DNA from: Dichetophora obliterata
Taxonomy: Eukaryota > Arthropoda > Insecta > Diptera > Sciomyzidae
Length of the DNA: 64,000 bases
Direction: 5' to 3'
Assembly (NCBI GenBank): GCA_963920525.1
Contig: OY986438.1
Span: 177,563,093 to 177,627,092 of the forward strand
Below are positions 10,450-22,400 of this stretch, in pieces. The position numbers and the translations under genes were made by a program. The notes beneath the pieces are model-generated. The model was not told where the DNA came from, made no database searches, and saw nothing but the letters and a program-made list of their open reading frames with translations. Every line of letters starts with the position of its first letter. The first letter of the stretch is position 1.

Positions 10450-10933
10450 CTGAAACACGAATATGTATCAATTTATAAAAAAGCACGTAGAACGTAGGAA
10501 AAATTAAAGAAAAACGAATGAAAACAAATATATACATATATATATATATAGGTATATATATTTACAATTTAAATGTTCTTGCTGTTATCATCATATGAAG
10601 GCTAACTATTGAATATTTTAGTTTTTTTTTTATGTCTGGCTAAAATTTTTATCAGTGTGCTTCTGCCAATTTGTAAGTAAATATAACATAACTCAAAATG
10701 ATATTCAAAATAAGTTAAATGATTTATTTCTGTACGCCTCACTTTTCATTTCGCTATAAAGTAATGCCTGAATAAATATTTTTTACTAAAGTTTGTCGTA
10801 ACTCTAGTATCATTACTTCTAAATCCTTGGTTTTCTTATTTATTTAAAAAGTAACCGCATCACGAAAACTCCTCACACATCTGTTCTTTCAAAAACGACT
10901 ATACTATGCTTAATACTGATGAAAACTCGTTTA

Positions 10934-11650
<717 letters not shown>

Positions 11651-11811
11651 GCTGTGTGCAGTGTTGCCAGGTTAGAGGATTTCCCCCTAGATTTAGTGGT
11701 TTTTTAACTGTGCTGAGGAATTTTAGGGGCAATGAATCTTTAGGGGTTTTTTTGGGAGATTTAATGTTTTTAGGGGTTTTTTAGGGGTATTTGAAAAATT
11801 GACTTTTGGAA

Positions 11812-13978
11812 AAAAGTTTTCTTCCCCAGACAAAATTTTTGGCCGGAAAGTGAACTTAAAACGGCAGACAGGTAGTCTGTTTATTGGAATAGAAATGAAA
11901 TTATTTTGGCCCAATTTTGGCAGGGAAGGGCGGGAATTGTACTAAAACCAGCCAATTGACTGCCACTGTACAGAATAGCAGACTGGCTAACAGAGACTCA
12001 AAAATGTACATATAAGAGAGCATGCAAGTGGCGTTCAGTGGAAGCCAGTTGGCAGGGAATATACATGCAGAATACATACAGGTAGTGGCAGGCAGTTGGA
12101 TGGGGCATTAACATGGCATTGAATGCAAAATATTGGTTCCTTTTATATAACAGTTTTTGGTCCTTGGGTTTGTTGATTTTTTCGATTCACCTAAATTTTG
12201 AACGGCTTTGATGTTGTGACATACAATTTTGAGTGAGATTTTTCAAACGTAAATTTCTAAGTTTTTTTTTCAAAAAAAGTTTACCTATAGTATATCAGGT
12301 GTAAGCAAACCCAAATAAAGAAGGGAATCCACTCCTGTGGTGATAATAGCATTGCAATCAACAATATCGGAGACTACGTGTGCGAACAGTTTTATTGAAA
12401 AGAATGGTGCAGAATCTGCAAAAAATAAGCAGATTTCTTAAACGAAATTTGGCAGAGAAATGTTTGTAAAATCAGTTAAAGTTTTTATTTAAGATGATGA
12501 ATTCGCTGGTCATCCTTCCCAGAATCAACAAATTGTATATCAGAGGAGGATAGTGAAGATCCGATTGATGGAAAAGATCGATTTGTTCTAGGAGCTCCGG
12601 TATCAACATCTAAAGTCTTCACCTCAATTCAAGCATACGTTTTGCTACACAAACTAAGCGGTTCTGCATTAAGCAGTTTATTGGAATTGGTTGATTTCAT
12701 CCATATGCCTTAACACGCCCATCTCCACTTATTTCTTTAAAAAACATTTCATAATAATAAATTCCGCTATTGAGTGTACGGCGCACTGCAACAGTTGTTA
12801 CAGACCAGTAATAGGAAATGCAAGGCATATAATAGCACAGACGAACTCGGATATCTGCTCACCTTTTTAATAGGGGCACAGCTGCAAGCAATTATTTTTC
12901 GCCCAGATTTCTCATTTTTCAAACAAGTGCTCATAATATTAGCAGGAAAAAGAAAATGTTGACAGGCTAGAAGACATTTAAGATGGCAATCAATGCGAAA
13001 ATAGATTCATGAATGCCTCCATGACAATTTATCATTCATGTGGTATTTTGACAGAGCAGCACTCTATTTAACTTATACTATTAACAAGATTTTTATGTAG
13101 TTATTAGAAAATGCACTTAAAATTATTCAAAACCGACGGTCTTATCAAATATTTAAGTCACTCTTGTACACCAGTATATTAGATCTCTGAAATACAGTAA
13201 ATTTCGCCACAATGTATTAAAAAATGAATTTTGCATTATATGTAAATGATATTTCTTATATTTTGTGTTCCACCAAATATGATTATTAGTGTTCCACTAA
13301 ATATAATTGAAAACGAATAAAGCACCTTAACCTTTATAAATTTTTAAGTAAAGTTTATTTATGCAAACTTTCGGGAGAAAAAATTAACTGTAACATGTTA
13401 AATGTGAAAAGGTTTTAAAAAATTTCACCTTAAAGCCAGTAAAAAGTAAGAGGTCACATGAGTTAGAAAGAATAAAAGCGTATTCCAGTATAAGACGAGA
13501 TAATTCTGTTGTCTAGAAAGCAAAACATTTTTAAGCTGCTAGACAATTTCAAATGGATGCCAATACAATGCTTGTTTTTAATAGAGTTCATGTGCCTGCC
13601 AGTATAGGGTGAAAGCATTATGTTCTGTAGAAAACAAAACTTTAAAGCCTACCCAAGTTTTTCAGGTCAATGCCAAAATAATGGTTTCATTGAACAGAGT
13701 TCATATGCCTGCTATTATAGTGCGTAGGAAGGCAGGCTGCTGCTGAAAAAACAAAAATGTTTGAGCTGCTTGAACATTTCAGTTGCCAGCCAATACAATG
13801 CTGAATTTTGACACACTGCCTTCTACTGACTTTTCCATGCCTTCATGCTGCTACTCTCTGGCAGCCTTTTTTGATAAAAAGTAAACTGGCCGCCACCACA
13901 TTTCAGCATACTGCCAGAACTCTGCTCATTTGTCACAATTATGCTGGTACATTTTGTCTGGGGTTACTTTTCCTTAAA
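11812..13978. repeat. Internal inverted repeat pair inside the hAT element
   Basis: The segment around 11812-11870 (CTTCCCCAGACAAAAT... then GGCCGGAAAGTGAACTT) recurs inverted at about 13870-13978 (ATTTTGTCTGGGG and AAGTAAACTGGCCGCC). Arms are imperfect. They may mark a second element nested in the hAT copy. Confidence 0.4.
13517..13830 (+). repeat. Three imperfect tandem units of about 110 bp
   Basis: Units start near 13517, 13626 and 13742. Each has an AAACAAAA(T/C)TT word, an AGCTGCT or AGCCTAC word, a (C/T)AATGCCAA/CCAATACAATG word, and the first two end GAGTTCAT(G/A)TGCCTGC. The period is 110-116 bp. No coding sense. Confidence 0.5.
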
Positions 13979-14172
13979 ATTATGCTAAAAATTTAAGAAA
14001 AAAAGATATTTGGCATCTTGGGTATTTCAGCAACACTTTATAAAAATAGCTGAATTGACAGCACTTTAAATAAATTACCAATCATTTCCCACTTCACTTC
14101 AAACTTTCTTAGCGCTTTAGTAACAATTGATTGATTCTGTGTAAAAATTAAAACCAAAGCAAGTCGGCCTTT

Positions 14173-14238
14173 GTAGTCTAGAGAAGAGTGCTATAGACTA
14201 TCAACTCAGAGGTACCCGGTTCGAATCCGGGTTCATTC
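14173..14238 (+). repeat. tRNA-derived segment (pol III A and B box-like), not a tRNA gene
   Basis: TGTAGTCTAGAGAAGAGTGC resembles an A box. CCCGGTTCGAATCCGGG is a perfect T-arm with a canonical B box (GGTTCGAATCC). The sequence 3' of the T-arm (TTCATTC) has no pairing partner at the 5' side and no anticodon arm folds, so this is a tRNA-derived repeat or pseudogene. Confidence 0.5.
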
Positions 14239-14427
14239 ATGGTTCATTTTGCTTTCTTTGTTCTTTACTGCATTTAAGAATTATTGAAACAAAAAATCCA
14301 CAGCTAAATTGTGGAATATGTTAAATTTAAGAACAGGAGCTACCGAGGGCTAGAAATACTTGCCGAAGTTAAGGCAAAACACTAGCCTCAGTTGTAAGTA
14401 CACACTTAAAAATTTGTATATAACTTT

Positions 14428-15177
14428 TGCACCGATCGTTGTTTCAGGGAGTCCTATACCGTTCGGTGTTAAAAAACACCGTGTCAAAGTGTTAGCATTT
14501 AATATCTGAATGAGAACATTTTTTTAACACCGATCGTTGTAAAAAAGTCAATATCAGATAAGATGTTTGTTTTGGACCCTGTTAGGTGTTTATTTATAAT
14601 ACGCAAAATGATTATTTTTTTTTAAAACCGAACGGTGTAATTTTTAACTATTCAAAAGGATGTGTTTTTACAATTTTTATTAAATTGTCATTAAATTTAT
14701 TAATCGTGAAATGAAATATATTTGATTGAAATATGAAATATATTTGATATAATATTTGATTGGAGCTTATTTCATTGGGCTTTATTTCATAATGAAATAT
14801 GACCAAACAAGCAAATTAAATATTTCCCAAAATTTATGAGAGTCTTCGATAATTGGGAGTTATTTCATATGAAGTAACACCCAGAAATGTATGGACATTT
14901 TTTGAGACTTATTTAATTAATTTGGGGTCCATTTCGTGGTGCCAAAAGTTACATTTAAATCTTTAATAAAGATTTACAAAATTAAATTGAACAAATAAAA
15001 TTGAAAAATTTCAATTTTTAATTTGTTTATCAATAAGAATGTGATTTCAATATTGCTCTTCGTCTTTGCCTTTCTTATTTCACACCGATTGGATAAGTTC
15101 AACATTTCACACCGAATAAGCGGTGTAAATTAACATCGTTCGGTGTAAAAAATGTAAATATCCGCTCACCGGTGTGA
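14428..15177. repeat. Cluster of ACACCG..CGGTGT palindromic motifs
   Basis: Eight or more copies of a partly palindromic word: CACCGATCGTTG (14430), ACCGTTCGGTGT (14458), ACACCGATCGTTGT (14527), ACCGAACGGTGT (14627), ACACCGATTGG (about 15082), ACACCGAATAAGCGGTGT (15109), ATCGTTCGGTGT (15135), CACCGGTGTG (15168). They form two groups separated by about 440 bp of AT-rich sequence. Function unknown; they could be transposase-binding subterminal repeats of an embedded element. Confidence 0.6.
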
Positions 15178-15620
15178 ATTTATTTTTGAAACTTTTTAGT
15201 ATGTAATTAAAATTGTCTTTCAAGTTTTTTCCACCTTATCGATAATTCACGTATGGTTCTAATCAATTATTCTTCTAATTATTGTAAATATTAAAAAAAA
15301 ACAAACTATAGGCAAAAACGATATGCAACATAGCAAAAAGTGAGAGACGGAGCCTCTTTGCAAAAATAAGACTTAATTTTAAGGTCAATTTCAGATTGGA
15401 CATTTGAGAACTATGAAGCAACTTTCTGCACTTATTATAGACGTCCAACAGCTCAGCCCTTTAAAAACATAGGCTTGCATTACAGTTGCACTACTTTTCA
15501 GTTTCCCCGTATGAAATTTTTGTATGCTTTCCGAAAAAATTTTTTTGGGGAATTTTAGGGGGCATTGAAATCCAATCTAGTTGCAAATGGTGAAAGGCAC
15601 CTGGCAACACTGGCTGTGTG

Positions 15621-16394
15621 GCAATGTTTTTGCTGCTGTTTCTTACATACTCTCTCGAACTGATTACCTGAAGAGTATGAAGTTTATTTCATTCAATGAA
15701 TCCAGTGGTAAAGAGACACATGACGTTACCAATTATTTCTCTTATACCTACAATGTAGCTGCAAGACCTTCAACGATTGTAAAGTTAATAATTGAGTTTT
15801 TGAATTGAACACTTCTTTTGAATTCAAAAGGCGCGTTTAGTCATTTTGTGTAGAGGCAAATCTTTACTTTAACGAAACCCTTACTCATGACAAGACATCC
15901 ACAAATTAAGAGAAATGCCATATTTCATACAGTTTTAAGGCCCAACCAAAATAGATGAAACGAGACTGAAATAATTAATTTTTCTTTTCAATTTAATTAA
16001 AAAAATTGCACCAAGTGACCTCAATTAAGATTTTAAAATATATTATTTAATTTGTTAAAATGTGTCCACTTCACTAAAATTGCGCTATTAGTATTTAAGT
16101 AAATGAAAAAAACAACAAACGTCTGGTTCTCATTTTTTTAAAAAATAAGAAAATTTAAGAAATGGCAAAATGAACATCGAAACAATATGAGAAGCAAACA
16201 TAAACAATAATTAGCGTAATCGATACATGAAAATTTGTTTTACATTCTGATTCTGATCACAGCTAGTACAGAGTACGTAAAATGAGTTGTGGATATGTAT
16301 TAGCCAAAAGTATTTATTAATGCAATGCTTTTTAATCATGATAAACGTTTTTCAATAAAAATAAAAAAAAAAGCAAAAGACAAATTGCTTTTGA
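15621..16394. other. AT-rich intron sequence
   Basis: Apart from the host sequence flanking the hAT element (15613-15680) nothing is recognised. The 75-codon open frame across the hAT right end (15581-15808) is chance. Confidence 0.4.
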
Positions 16395-17186
16395 TATGGT
16401 CGAACTTCGACCACAGGCGATACTAGTCAACTTTAATGGTTAAGACGTGGTTTACTGAATTCCCTTGTGGTCGCACCCAGCACAAGTGACCCTGAACATT
16501 CAGGTCTCCCAAAAAAGGTCGTCACGTCAGAAATCGTTGATAAAATCTATGAAATGAAAAGATGATTGGATACGATGACGACTGAATAATTAAAGTGCAT
16601 GTGGTGGCTGTTCACATCTCAACTAAGCAGGTACATCATATTTTGCATGAATATGTGTATGGATAAGAAAAATCTTTGCGTGATAGGTGCCGCGGTTGCT
16701 CACACTCGACCATAAGCGCAGCCGTGTGACCACTTCAAAGCATTATCTTTCGATGTTAATCCGCAATCCGAAAGAGTTTTCGCATCGTTTTGTAACCGTA
16801 GACGAAACATGGATACATTATATCACAACATGACAGATACCAAGTCAAAGCAGTGGACCTCTCCGGATGAACGTGCACCAAAGAAGGCCAAGGTGGGCTT
16901 GTCCACAGATTTCGGTGAAAAGGGTAAAATAATTACTGGCGAATATTGTCATATTAACAGCTGTTGAACATATTTGACATTTATTTGAAGCAAAAATGAC
17001 CGCATTTGGCGAGTGCTCGAGCCATCTCAAAAATCCATAAATTGGGCTAAAACCTTCTTTCCTACCAACCATATTCCTTAGACTTAACTCTTAACGACTA
17101 TTTTATATTTCCAAACCTGAAAAAATGCCTCGGCGATAAGAGATTTGGGTCAAGTGAAGAGGTCGTCACTGAATAAAAGCGTAGAA
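16395..17186 (+). pseudogene. Mariner transposase relic, mellifera/irritans type
   Basis: Broken plus-strand translation follows a mariner of the mellifera/irritans group: PKKVVTSEIVDKI (helix-turn-helix region, about 16510), a block about 16625-16690 corresponding to the second helix-turn-helix, then FVTVDETWIHY with the first catalytic Asp near 16800, KAKVGLST, and YSLDLTLNDYFIFPNLKKCL with the third Asp near 17080, ending KRFGSSEEVVTE at about 17170. The segment containing the second Asp is missing or unrecognisable. The C-terminus is cut off where the rosa-type element begins at 17187. Confidence 0.65.
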
Positions 17187-18391
17187 GGATGTTTTTTATA
17201 GAGTAATACAACTTTGAGTGGGCATCACTGCTTTATTTGATCACGTATTTAACAGCTGATAGTTGCTTTTTGTTAAATTTGCTTTGACATTTCATTATGG
17301 ATCGATTTACACCAGAGCAACGCGTGCAAATTGTGGAAATTTTTAATCAAAATAACGGTTCTGTTCGTCAAACTTATCGTGCATTTCGTCCATTTTATGG
17401 CGTACATAATCGTTCTTCAGAGCTGCTAATTCGAAGAACAATAGATCGTTTTCAGACCACATTTACTGTTACTGATAATGTGCATCCCGTGAGACGCCGA
17501 ACAGTGCGCACTGAAGAATCTGTAGCCGCTGTACAGGAAAGCATTGAAGATGATCCTAATCAATCAATTCGTCACCGTTCTCAGCAACTGGGGTTGTGTC
17601 CTTCCACTCTATGGAAGATTTTACGAAAATATCTTGGCTTAAAACCTTTAAAGATTCAACTTTGCAGGAATTAAAGCCAAACGACCATCGAATGCGCCGC
17701 CTATTCGGCGAATGGTCTGAAGCACAAATTTATATTGATTTTGAATTTCCATTGAAAATTTCATTTTCCGATGAAGCCCATTTTTGGTTGAATGGGTACG
17801 TAAAATAAACAGAATTGTCGTATTTAGAGTAAGGAGAATCCATAAGCTTTTGTCGAAACACCATTACATCCATAGAAAGTTACTGTTTGGTGCGCTTTAT
17901 GGGCTGGCGGAGTCATTGGCCCATATGTCTTCAAAAGCGATGATGGTCAGAATGTTACTGTCAATGGTGAACGGAACATGATTCGATGTTCTTTCGTACC
18001 TCAATTAGCTGGCATTAATCTTGCTGATATGTGGTTCCAACAGGACGGAGCCACATGCCACACAGCGGGTGCTACAATTGATTTACTCAAGGAAACTTTT
18101 GACGAAAAAATAATTTCACGAAATGGCCCAATTAATTGTTCCCCAAGATCGTGTGACTTAACCCCATTGGATTATTTTCTTTGGGGTTATGTAAAATCAC
18201 TTGTCTACGTCGGTTCTGGTGCTCAAGATTGCGACTTGCACGCGCCAGCCGTAGTGGCCACATGGCCAAAATCATATTTAAACATTAATGTCATAAAATT
18301 TTCTATCCAATGAAGCAATCATTGGTATAAAAAATATATTACTATGTTTTATTATAATTTAAACTTGTACTACTATAAAAAACACCCTGTA
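17187..18391 (+). mobile_element. rosa-type (DD41D) mariner element, degenerate
   Basis: The right end reads CTACTATAAAAAACACCCTGTA. Its reverse complement (CAGGGTGTTTTTTATAGTAG) matches the left end AAGGATGTTTTTTATAGAGT at 17187-17206 with few differences, giving imperfect ~28-bp TIRs as expected for rosa mariners. The element interrupts the 3' part of another mariner relic. Confidence 0.72.
17297..18240 (+). pseudogene. rosa-type mariner transposase, frameshifted
   Basis: Starts with a good ATG (MDRFTPEQRVQIVEIFNQNN), the N-terminal helix-turn-helix seen in rosa mariners and related proteins. An RSQQLGLCPSTLWKILRK second helix-turn-helix follows. The frame shifts near 17665 and again around 17810-17870. 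The first catalytic Asp is in ISFSDEAHFWLNG (about 17768), the second in MWFQQDGATCHTA (about 18037), and the third in CDLTPLDYFLWG (about 18165). Counting between the last two gives 41 residues, the DD41D signature of the rosa group. The N-terminal 125 codons are open. All three acidic residues survive, but the frameshifts abolish the protein. Confidence 0.8.
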
Positions 18392-18951
18392 TTATTTGCA
18401 AGGTATACAAAATTTGAAAAATGCTGGACTAAATAGATCGATATAAAAAGAGACTATGTTGAGAAATAAAAAAAGAAAACAATACCTTTTATTAAAAATG
18501 TTATGTATATCAAATTGCCATATAGAGGTTTTGATAGCGTTTTTGTTGTAATCTACTTTTACATATGATAAAAAAAAAATAAATTTTTAATAAACTTTGA
18601 TGCCTTTATCTATTCAATAAGAAAAACAATTTGTCGATATCTTTCATATTTTTGAGTTATTTAGTTTCTAGAAAGGCATTACAGTTTGGTTTGCAAAGTA
18701 AGAAAGTGATGTTATATGATGTTATATCCTTAAGTGAATCCATGGACTCAATCAAGCATAAAATTATAGATTACCTGCAGTACCGACGTTGATTATGTAA
18801 AGTTCTTTCAAACATATATCTGATGCATCTGGTGATTTGTAAACACATTATCATTAATATATATAAATATATATTTATATATAAATGGATAAATGGACCT
18901 AAGCGTAAAATGGAAAATTTTGGTGTATAAACATCTAAATAATCTGAATGG
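18392..18951. other. AT-rich intron sequence
   Basis: No recognisable feature apart from TATA-rich runs around 18855-18890. Confidence 0.4.
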
Positions 18952-19385
18952 ACCTAAACCTGGGATCTTCAATTGCCTCATATCCTCCTGATGATTGTGA
19001 CTACATTTGTCGACGGTACCGTGGTGTCTTGGTGTCTTTTTACCTCTTAAAACACTACGTCAGATCGATTTGTAATATATTAATATGAGTGGCCGATAAG
19101 ACCTAGTTTGTCTTGGTGCCTGCGTTCGCAACTGGTTTTCTTTATTTTATGAAAATTGGTTTGGTGAAGTTGACCTAGTTTTTCAAGTAACCACCCTGTC
19201 AAGCCTGGACCTCACCGGCTTCAGGAAGGCAGAACGATATATATTATATATTTACCTATTGGAGTGGTGTTTTATTGGGTATGAGACCTTGTTTGTCACA
19301 CGACTCCGCCGGATACAAAAATTGTTGCTAACTTGATCTTGTTTGTCTTGAAAACGCAACCCTGCTTTGCTGTCTGATATAACCG
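18952..19385 (+). repeat. Dispersed repeat, copy A (inverted relative to 25287-25758)
   Basis: About 430 bp alignable in reverse orientation with 25287-25758. Shared words include TGAGTGGCCGATAAGACCTAG, CACCCTGTCAAGCC, GGAGTGGTGTTTTATTGGGT, CGACTCCGCCG and ACGCAACCCTGCT. GC content is above the surroundings. No protein sense found. It could be the UTR of a retrotransposon, but I do not recognise it. Confidence 0.75.
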
Positions 19386-19579
19386 ATTTTAACTTAACCT
19401 TTTTTTTTTGTTATTTTTTATACTTTAATAAAATTATATACTTTAAGCAATTTATTAAAACTTTTTAGTTTGTTAATAATGCATGATTTCAATCAAAATC
19501 ATACTTTTTAATTTTAAATTGTATTAAATATCTTATTTTATAATTTTAAATTTGCTATAAAACCTGTTAAGGTTAAGCA

Positions 19580-19615
19580 ATCAAATAAATAAATAAATAA
19601 ATAAATAAAGAAAGA
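19580..19615 (+). repeat. (AAAT)n microsatellite
   Basis: Seven tandem AAAT units followed by AAAG variants, next to the dispersed repeat copy A. Confidence 0.8.
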
Positions 19616-19919
19616 AATATTTGAAGACGATTGAGTCAATTGGTTTATCAATGCTTTACATAAAAGATACAATCAAATTGAGCAGATTTTCTATTCAAGT
19701 AGTCCAGATATGAACTGTAAAAATGGTATTTTTAGAATATTCAAATATTGAGATGTGACACTTTTCCACGAAATGAGCGATATGTTCTTAAAACAGGAGT
19801 TTATAAAAATATAACTCATACGCCGCGTGTGCTTACAACAAAATAAAAACAAAATTGCAAACTTAACAAGCCTTGAATGAATAATTGTTTTATCAAGAAA
19901 TTTTATCAAGGACTTGACT

Positions 19920-20451
19920 TTGCCTACCTCGATAAACGCGCTGCAGGCAAACTAGTGCGAGGTTAAGTACACGAGCTGCGTCATATGCAGTCAAGCATTT
20001 AGGCAGGCACTGGCGAGGACATAAAAAGAGCAAGCAAAATAAAGAAAAAAAAAAAACACAACACAACCCAATTGTAAAACAATAACAAAACGTTAAAACA
20101 AAAAAAAAATATAGATTCAGTCAGTGCAAAACAGAAGGGTAGGATGTAGGACAAGGAAGCACTTGAGTGCCATTATTTACTACTATTTTGTGCTAAACTG
20201 GCATTTAGAGCGTATTTATTTTATGCGCCTTTTTATTCCTTTTGCGTAACGAACATTTCAATGTGTGTGTGTGTATAGACGTGAACTAGCAGAAAAATCT
20301 GTAAGCGGTAAAACAAATTCACGCACTAGCAGTTAGTTTATCTGTAAAGCTCAACAAACGAGAAGTTGTGAGCAAAAGCGCACAATTTTTTATATGTTGC
20401 GAGTGGAATTGAAAAAATTTCTGTTGTGTGCTCAAGAGTTACAAGGGAAGT

Positions 20452-20508
<57 letters not shown>

Positions 20509-21330
20509 GATAGAGAGTCTGCACGGAGAGTCTTAATAGAGTAAAAAAGAGCACAAGTCTTAGTCCTGACAATTTTGTTTGTGCAAAAATTTTTACAAAT
20601 AGCCTTTTTTCGTTAAACTCTGCCGCACACGGTGCTCCTTTTGAGCTGTATACCCTATTGTCTACATCATTTAGACTCTCAACTGCAAAGGACGTATCTA
20701 CAATACTGAGCAGATAAGGACAACAACAAAAACAACAACATTAACAAAAAATTCGGAATTAAGACTTTTATATAGCATAACCTATGTTCCTGTGACAAAA
20801 AGCAGCAATTTTATTATAGCATAGTTTTGCTAATATTTCCGTTTCTTGTTGTTTTTATTTTAGTTTCTTGTCTGCTTTCATTTGACACGCCATATATAGC
20901 AAAACAAATTGTTACACGCAAAATCAAAGTCTTCTTGATTATTAATTGCATTGTTTTTCTTATTTAGTGTTTGCAAACCAACCGCAACTCACTTAAAAAA
21001 AAGGTTTTCTTGTCGACACTTTGTACTTGCATAATATCAGGTCCACACCCAACTTTATGCTGCAAGTTTTGCTTTAAGAACTACGTGTTTGAAGAGCTGT
21101 TGCCACTTCAACAGAGAAGGCCATTACATCCGTTGCTTGCCTATCTAGATCGTACGGCAGTTGTTGTTTTATTTCTTTTTGTGCTCCTTCAACTTCCATT
21201 TCTTCATTTACTATTACAATGACACATTCACAAGTGAGTAGGTCTCGCCAGCAGGAGTCCCATGGGCGGTAGCTAGAACAGCAACTGCACAGGCAATAAC
21301 AACAACTACCAGCTTATGATAGCGTAATGT
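19920..21330. other. Less AT-rich intron segment with CAA-rich runs
   Basis: Composition changes here: higher GC, CAACAACAA runs (20720-20745 and about 21280), GA repeat, and many short words like those in the Rdl leader region. No transposon ends and no convincing exon. The 83-codon open frame at 20971-21222 has no recognisable domain. It could be older, unique intron sequence such as a regulatory region or an unlisted non-coding exon; this is inference from composition only. Confidence 0.3.
20456..20517 (+). repeat. (GA)n microsatellite
   Basis: About 22 uninterrupted GA units followed by GATAGAGA variants. Confidence 0.9.
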
Positions 21331-22129
21331 AAAAGAGTAGTAGATAATATAGTACAAAAAAATCTACTAGAGTAAAAAATAACGCTACGAGTATAACAGC
21401 TGTTTATTGCGTGCAAAATATCATATGTTGTCAAAATTTTGCTAAAAAAGTAAACACGTTTTTTTTTTTGAAAAGAAGTCTAGTTTTTTGTCACTTACAA
21501 TGTTGACTTCTGGAAAATCAATTCACTCTCAAATTTGGTTTTAGTCTATGTTGCTGTATATTCCGTACCACATAGGCTCAAAAAACTTTGCGTATCTCTG
21601 GCACGCAAAGGATTCGATAACTCTTCGAAATAACAGGACTAGTGCAAGGAAGAATTACTACATGGGCTGAAAAGTACAGGGATTTTTAAGTAGGTCACAC
21701 CACTAGAAAATGAACATGACTTAGAGAGGCTCATCTGCCACTAGTTTATGTGTGAAGTTTTATGACATTTCGTTCAAGCGCTTTCAAGCTATAGTCATTT
21801 GAGTGACGTTACTTTCACCTTAAAAACACGAAAAAACAGCTGCTCGTTGGACACACGAGAGAAATAAAGCTTTTTCGCAGTTTCATAGATTTGATAATCT
21901 AATGGTTTTTTAAATGAAATAATTTTTGAATTCAAAAATTTAATATAACATAAAGATAATTTTAAAACACATGTTAATTTTCACACCAGAAAATTTTATT
22001 ATTTCATTATTATTTTATTTATTACATGTTGCATAATGTTTTATTTATTTTTTACATGTTTTTAATTATTTTCATTGATTTTTATTAATACATATCGTCA
22101 CCTAAAATGCAAGTAAAAACACTTTTCAT
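21331..22129. other. Intron sequence without recognised features
   Basis: AT-rich, no ends or coding similarity seen. Confidence 0.35.
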
Positions 22130-22400
22130 GATTTTACAGGAGAAGCAAAACACTTTCTAAATTTCTCAACTACTTGCACTGAGGGCTTTTAGAATTTTGT
22201 TAATTAAAACATAGTTTTTAGTTGTAGGAGTGTAACATTTTGCAGGAACATGTATTTTTATACAGTGCATTATAATAAGTCAAAAAGTCAATTTTGAATT
22301 TTTTGTTGTTACGCATTCTTGCGTTATAATCAATCAAAAAGTCAATTTTTAATTTTTTGTTATTACGTATTCTTGCATTTAAGGTTACGATATTATTTGA
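22130..22400 (+). repeat. Diverged fragment related to hAT element 52021-54567
   Basis: The order of words AAACACTTTCTAAAT, TTTTGTTAATTAAA, AGTTGTAGGAGTGTAA, TTTTGCAGGAACATGTATTT and AATCAATCAAAAAGTCAATTTTTAATTTTTTGT mirrors that at 52135-52325. A short unit (TCAAAAAGTCAATTTT...TTTTTTGTT(G/A)TTACG) is present twice here, at 22279 and 22335. Confidence 0.55.

Larger units (their letters stand above)
11659..15612 (+). mobile_element. 3.95-kb hAT-type element (CAGTGTTGCCAGGT ends), perfect 8-bp TSD
   Basis: Left end CAGTGTTGCCAGGT and right end ACCTGGCAACACTG are exact inverted repeats. They are flanked by identical 8-bp copies GCTGTGTG (11651-11658 and 15613-15620). Ends of the CAGTG type with an 8-bp duplication are diagnostic for hAT. 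I find no transposase domain in its nearly 4 kb. The interior is a patchwork: G-runs (TTTAGGGG) near the left end, an internal inverted repeat, a three-unit tandem repeat, a tRNA-like segment and a cluster of ACACCG palindromes. It is probably non-autonomous with other elements nested inside. Confidence 0.82.

Noticed and set aside
14173..14238. A functional tRNA gene
   Set aside because: T-arm and B box are perfect, but there is no acceptor stem pairing and no anticodon arm.
20971..21222. 83-codon open frame in the GC-richer intron block
   Set aside because: No domain, no splice context, low-complexity Leu/Phe C-terminus; kept only as part of the region description.
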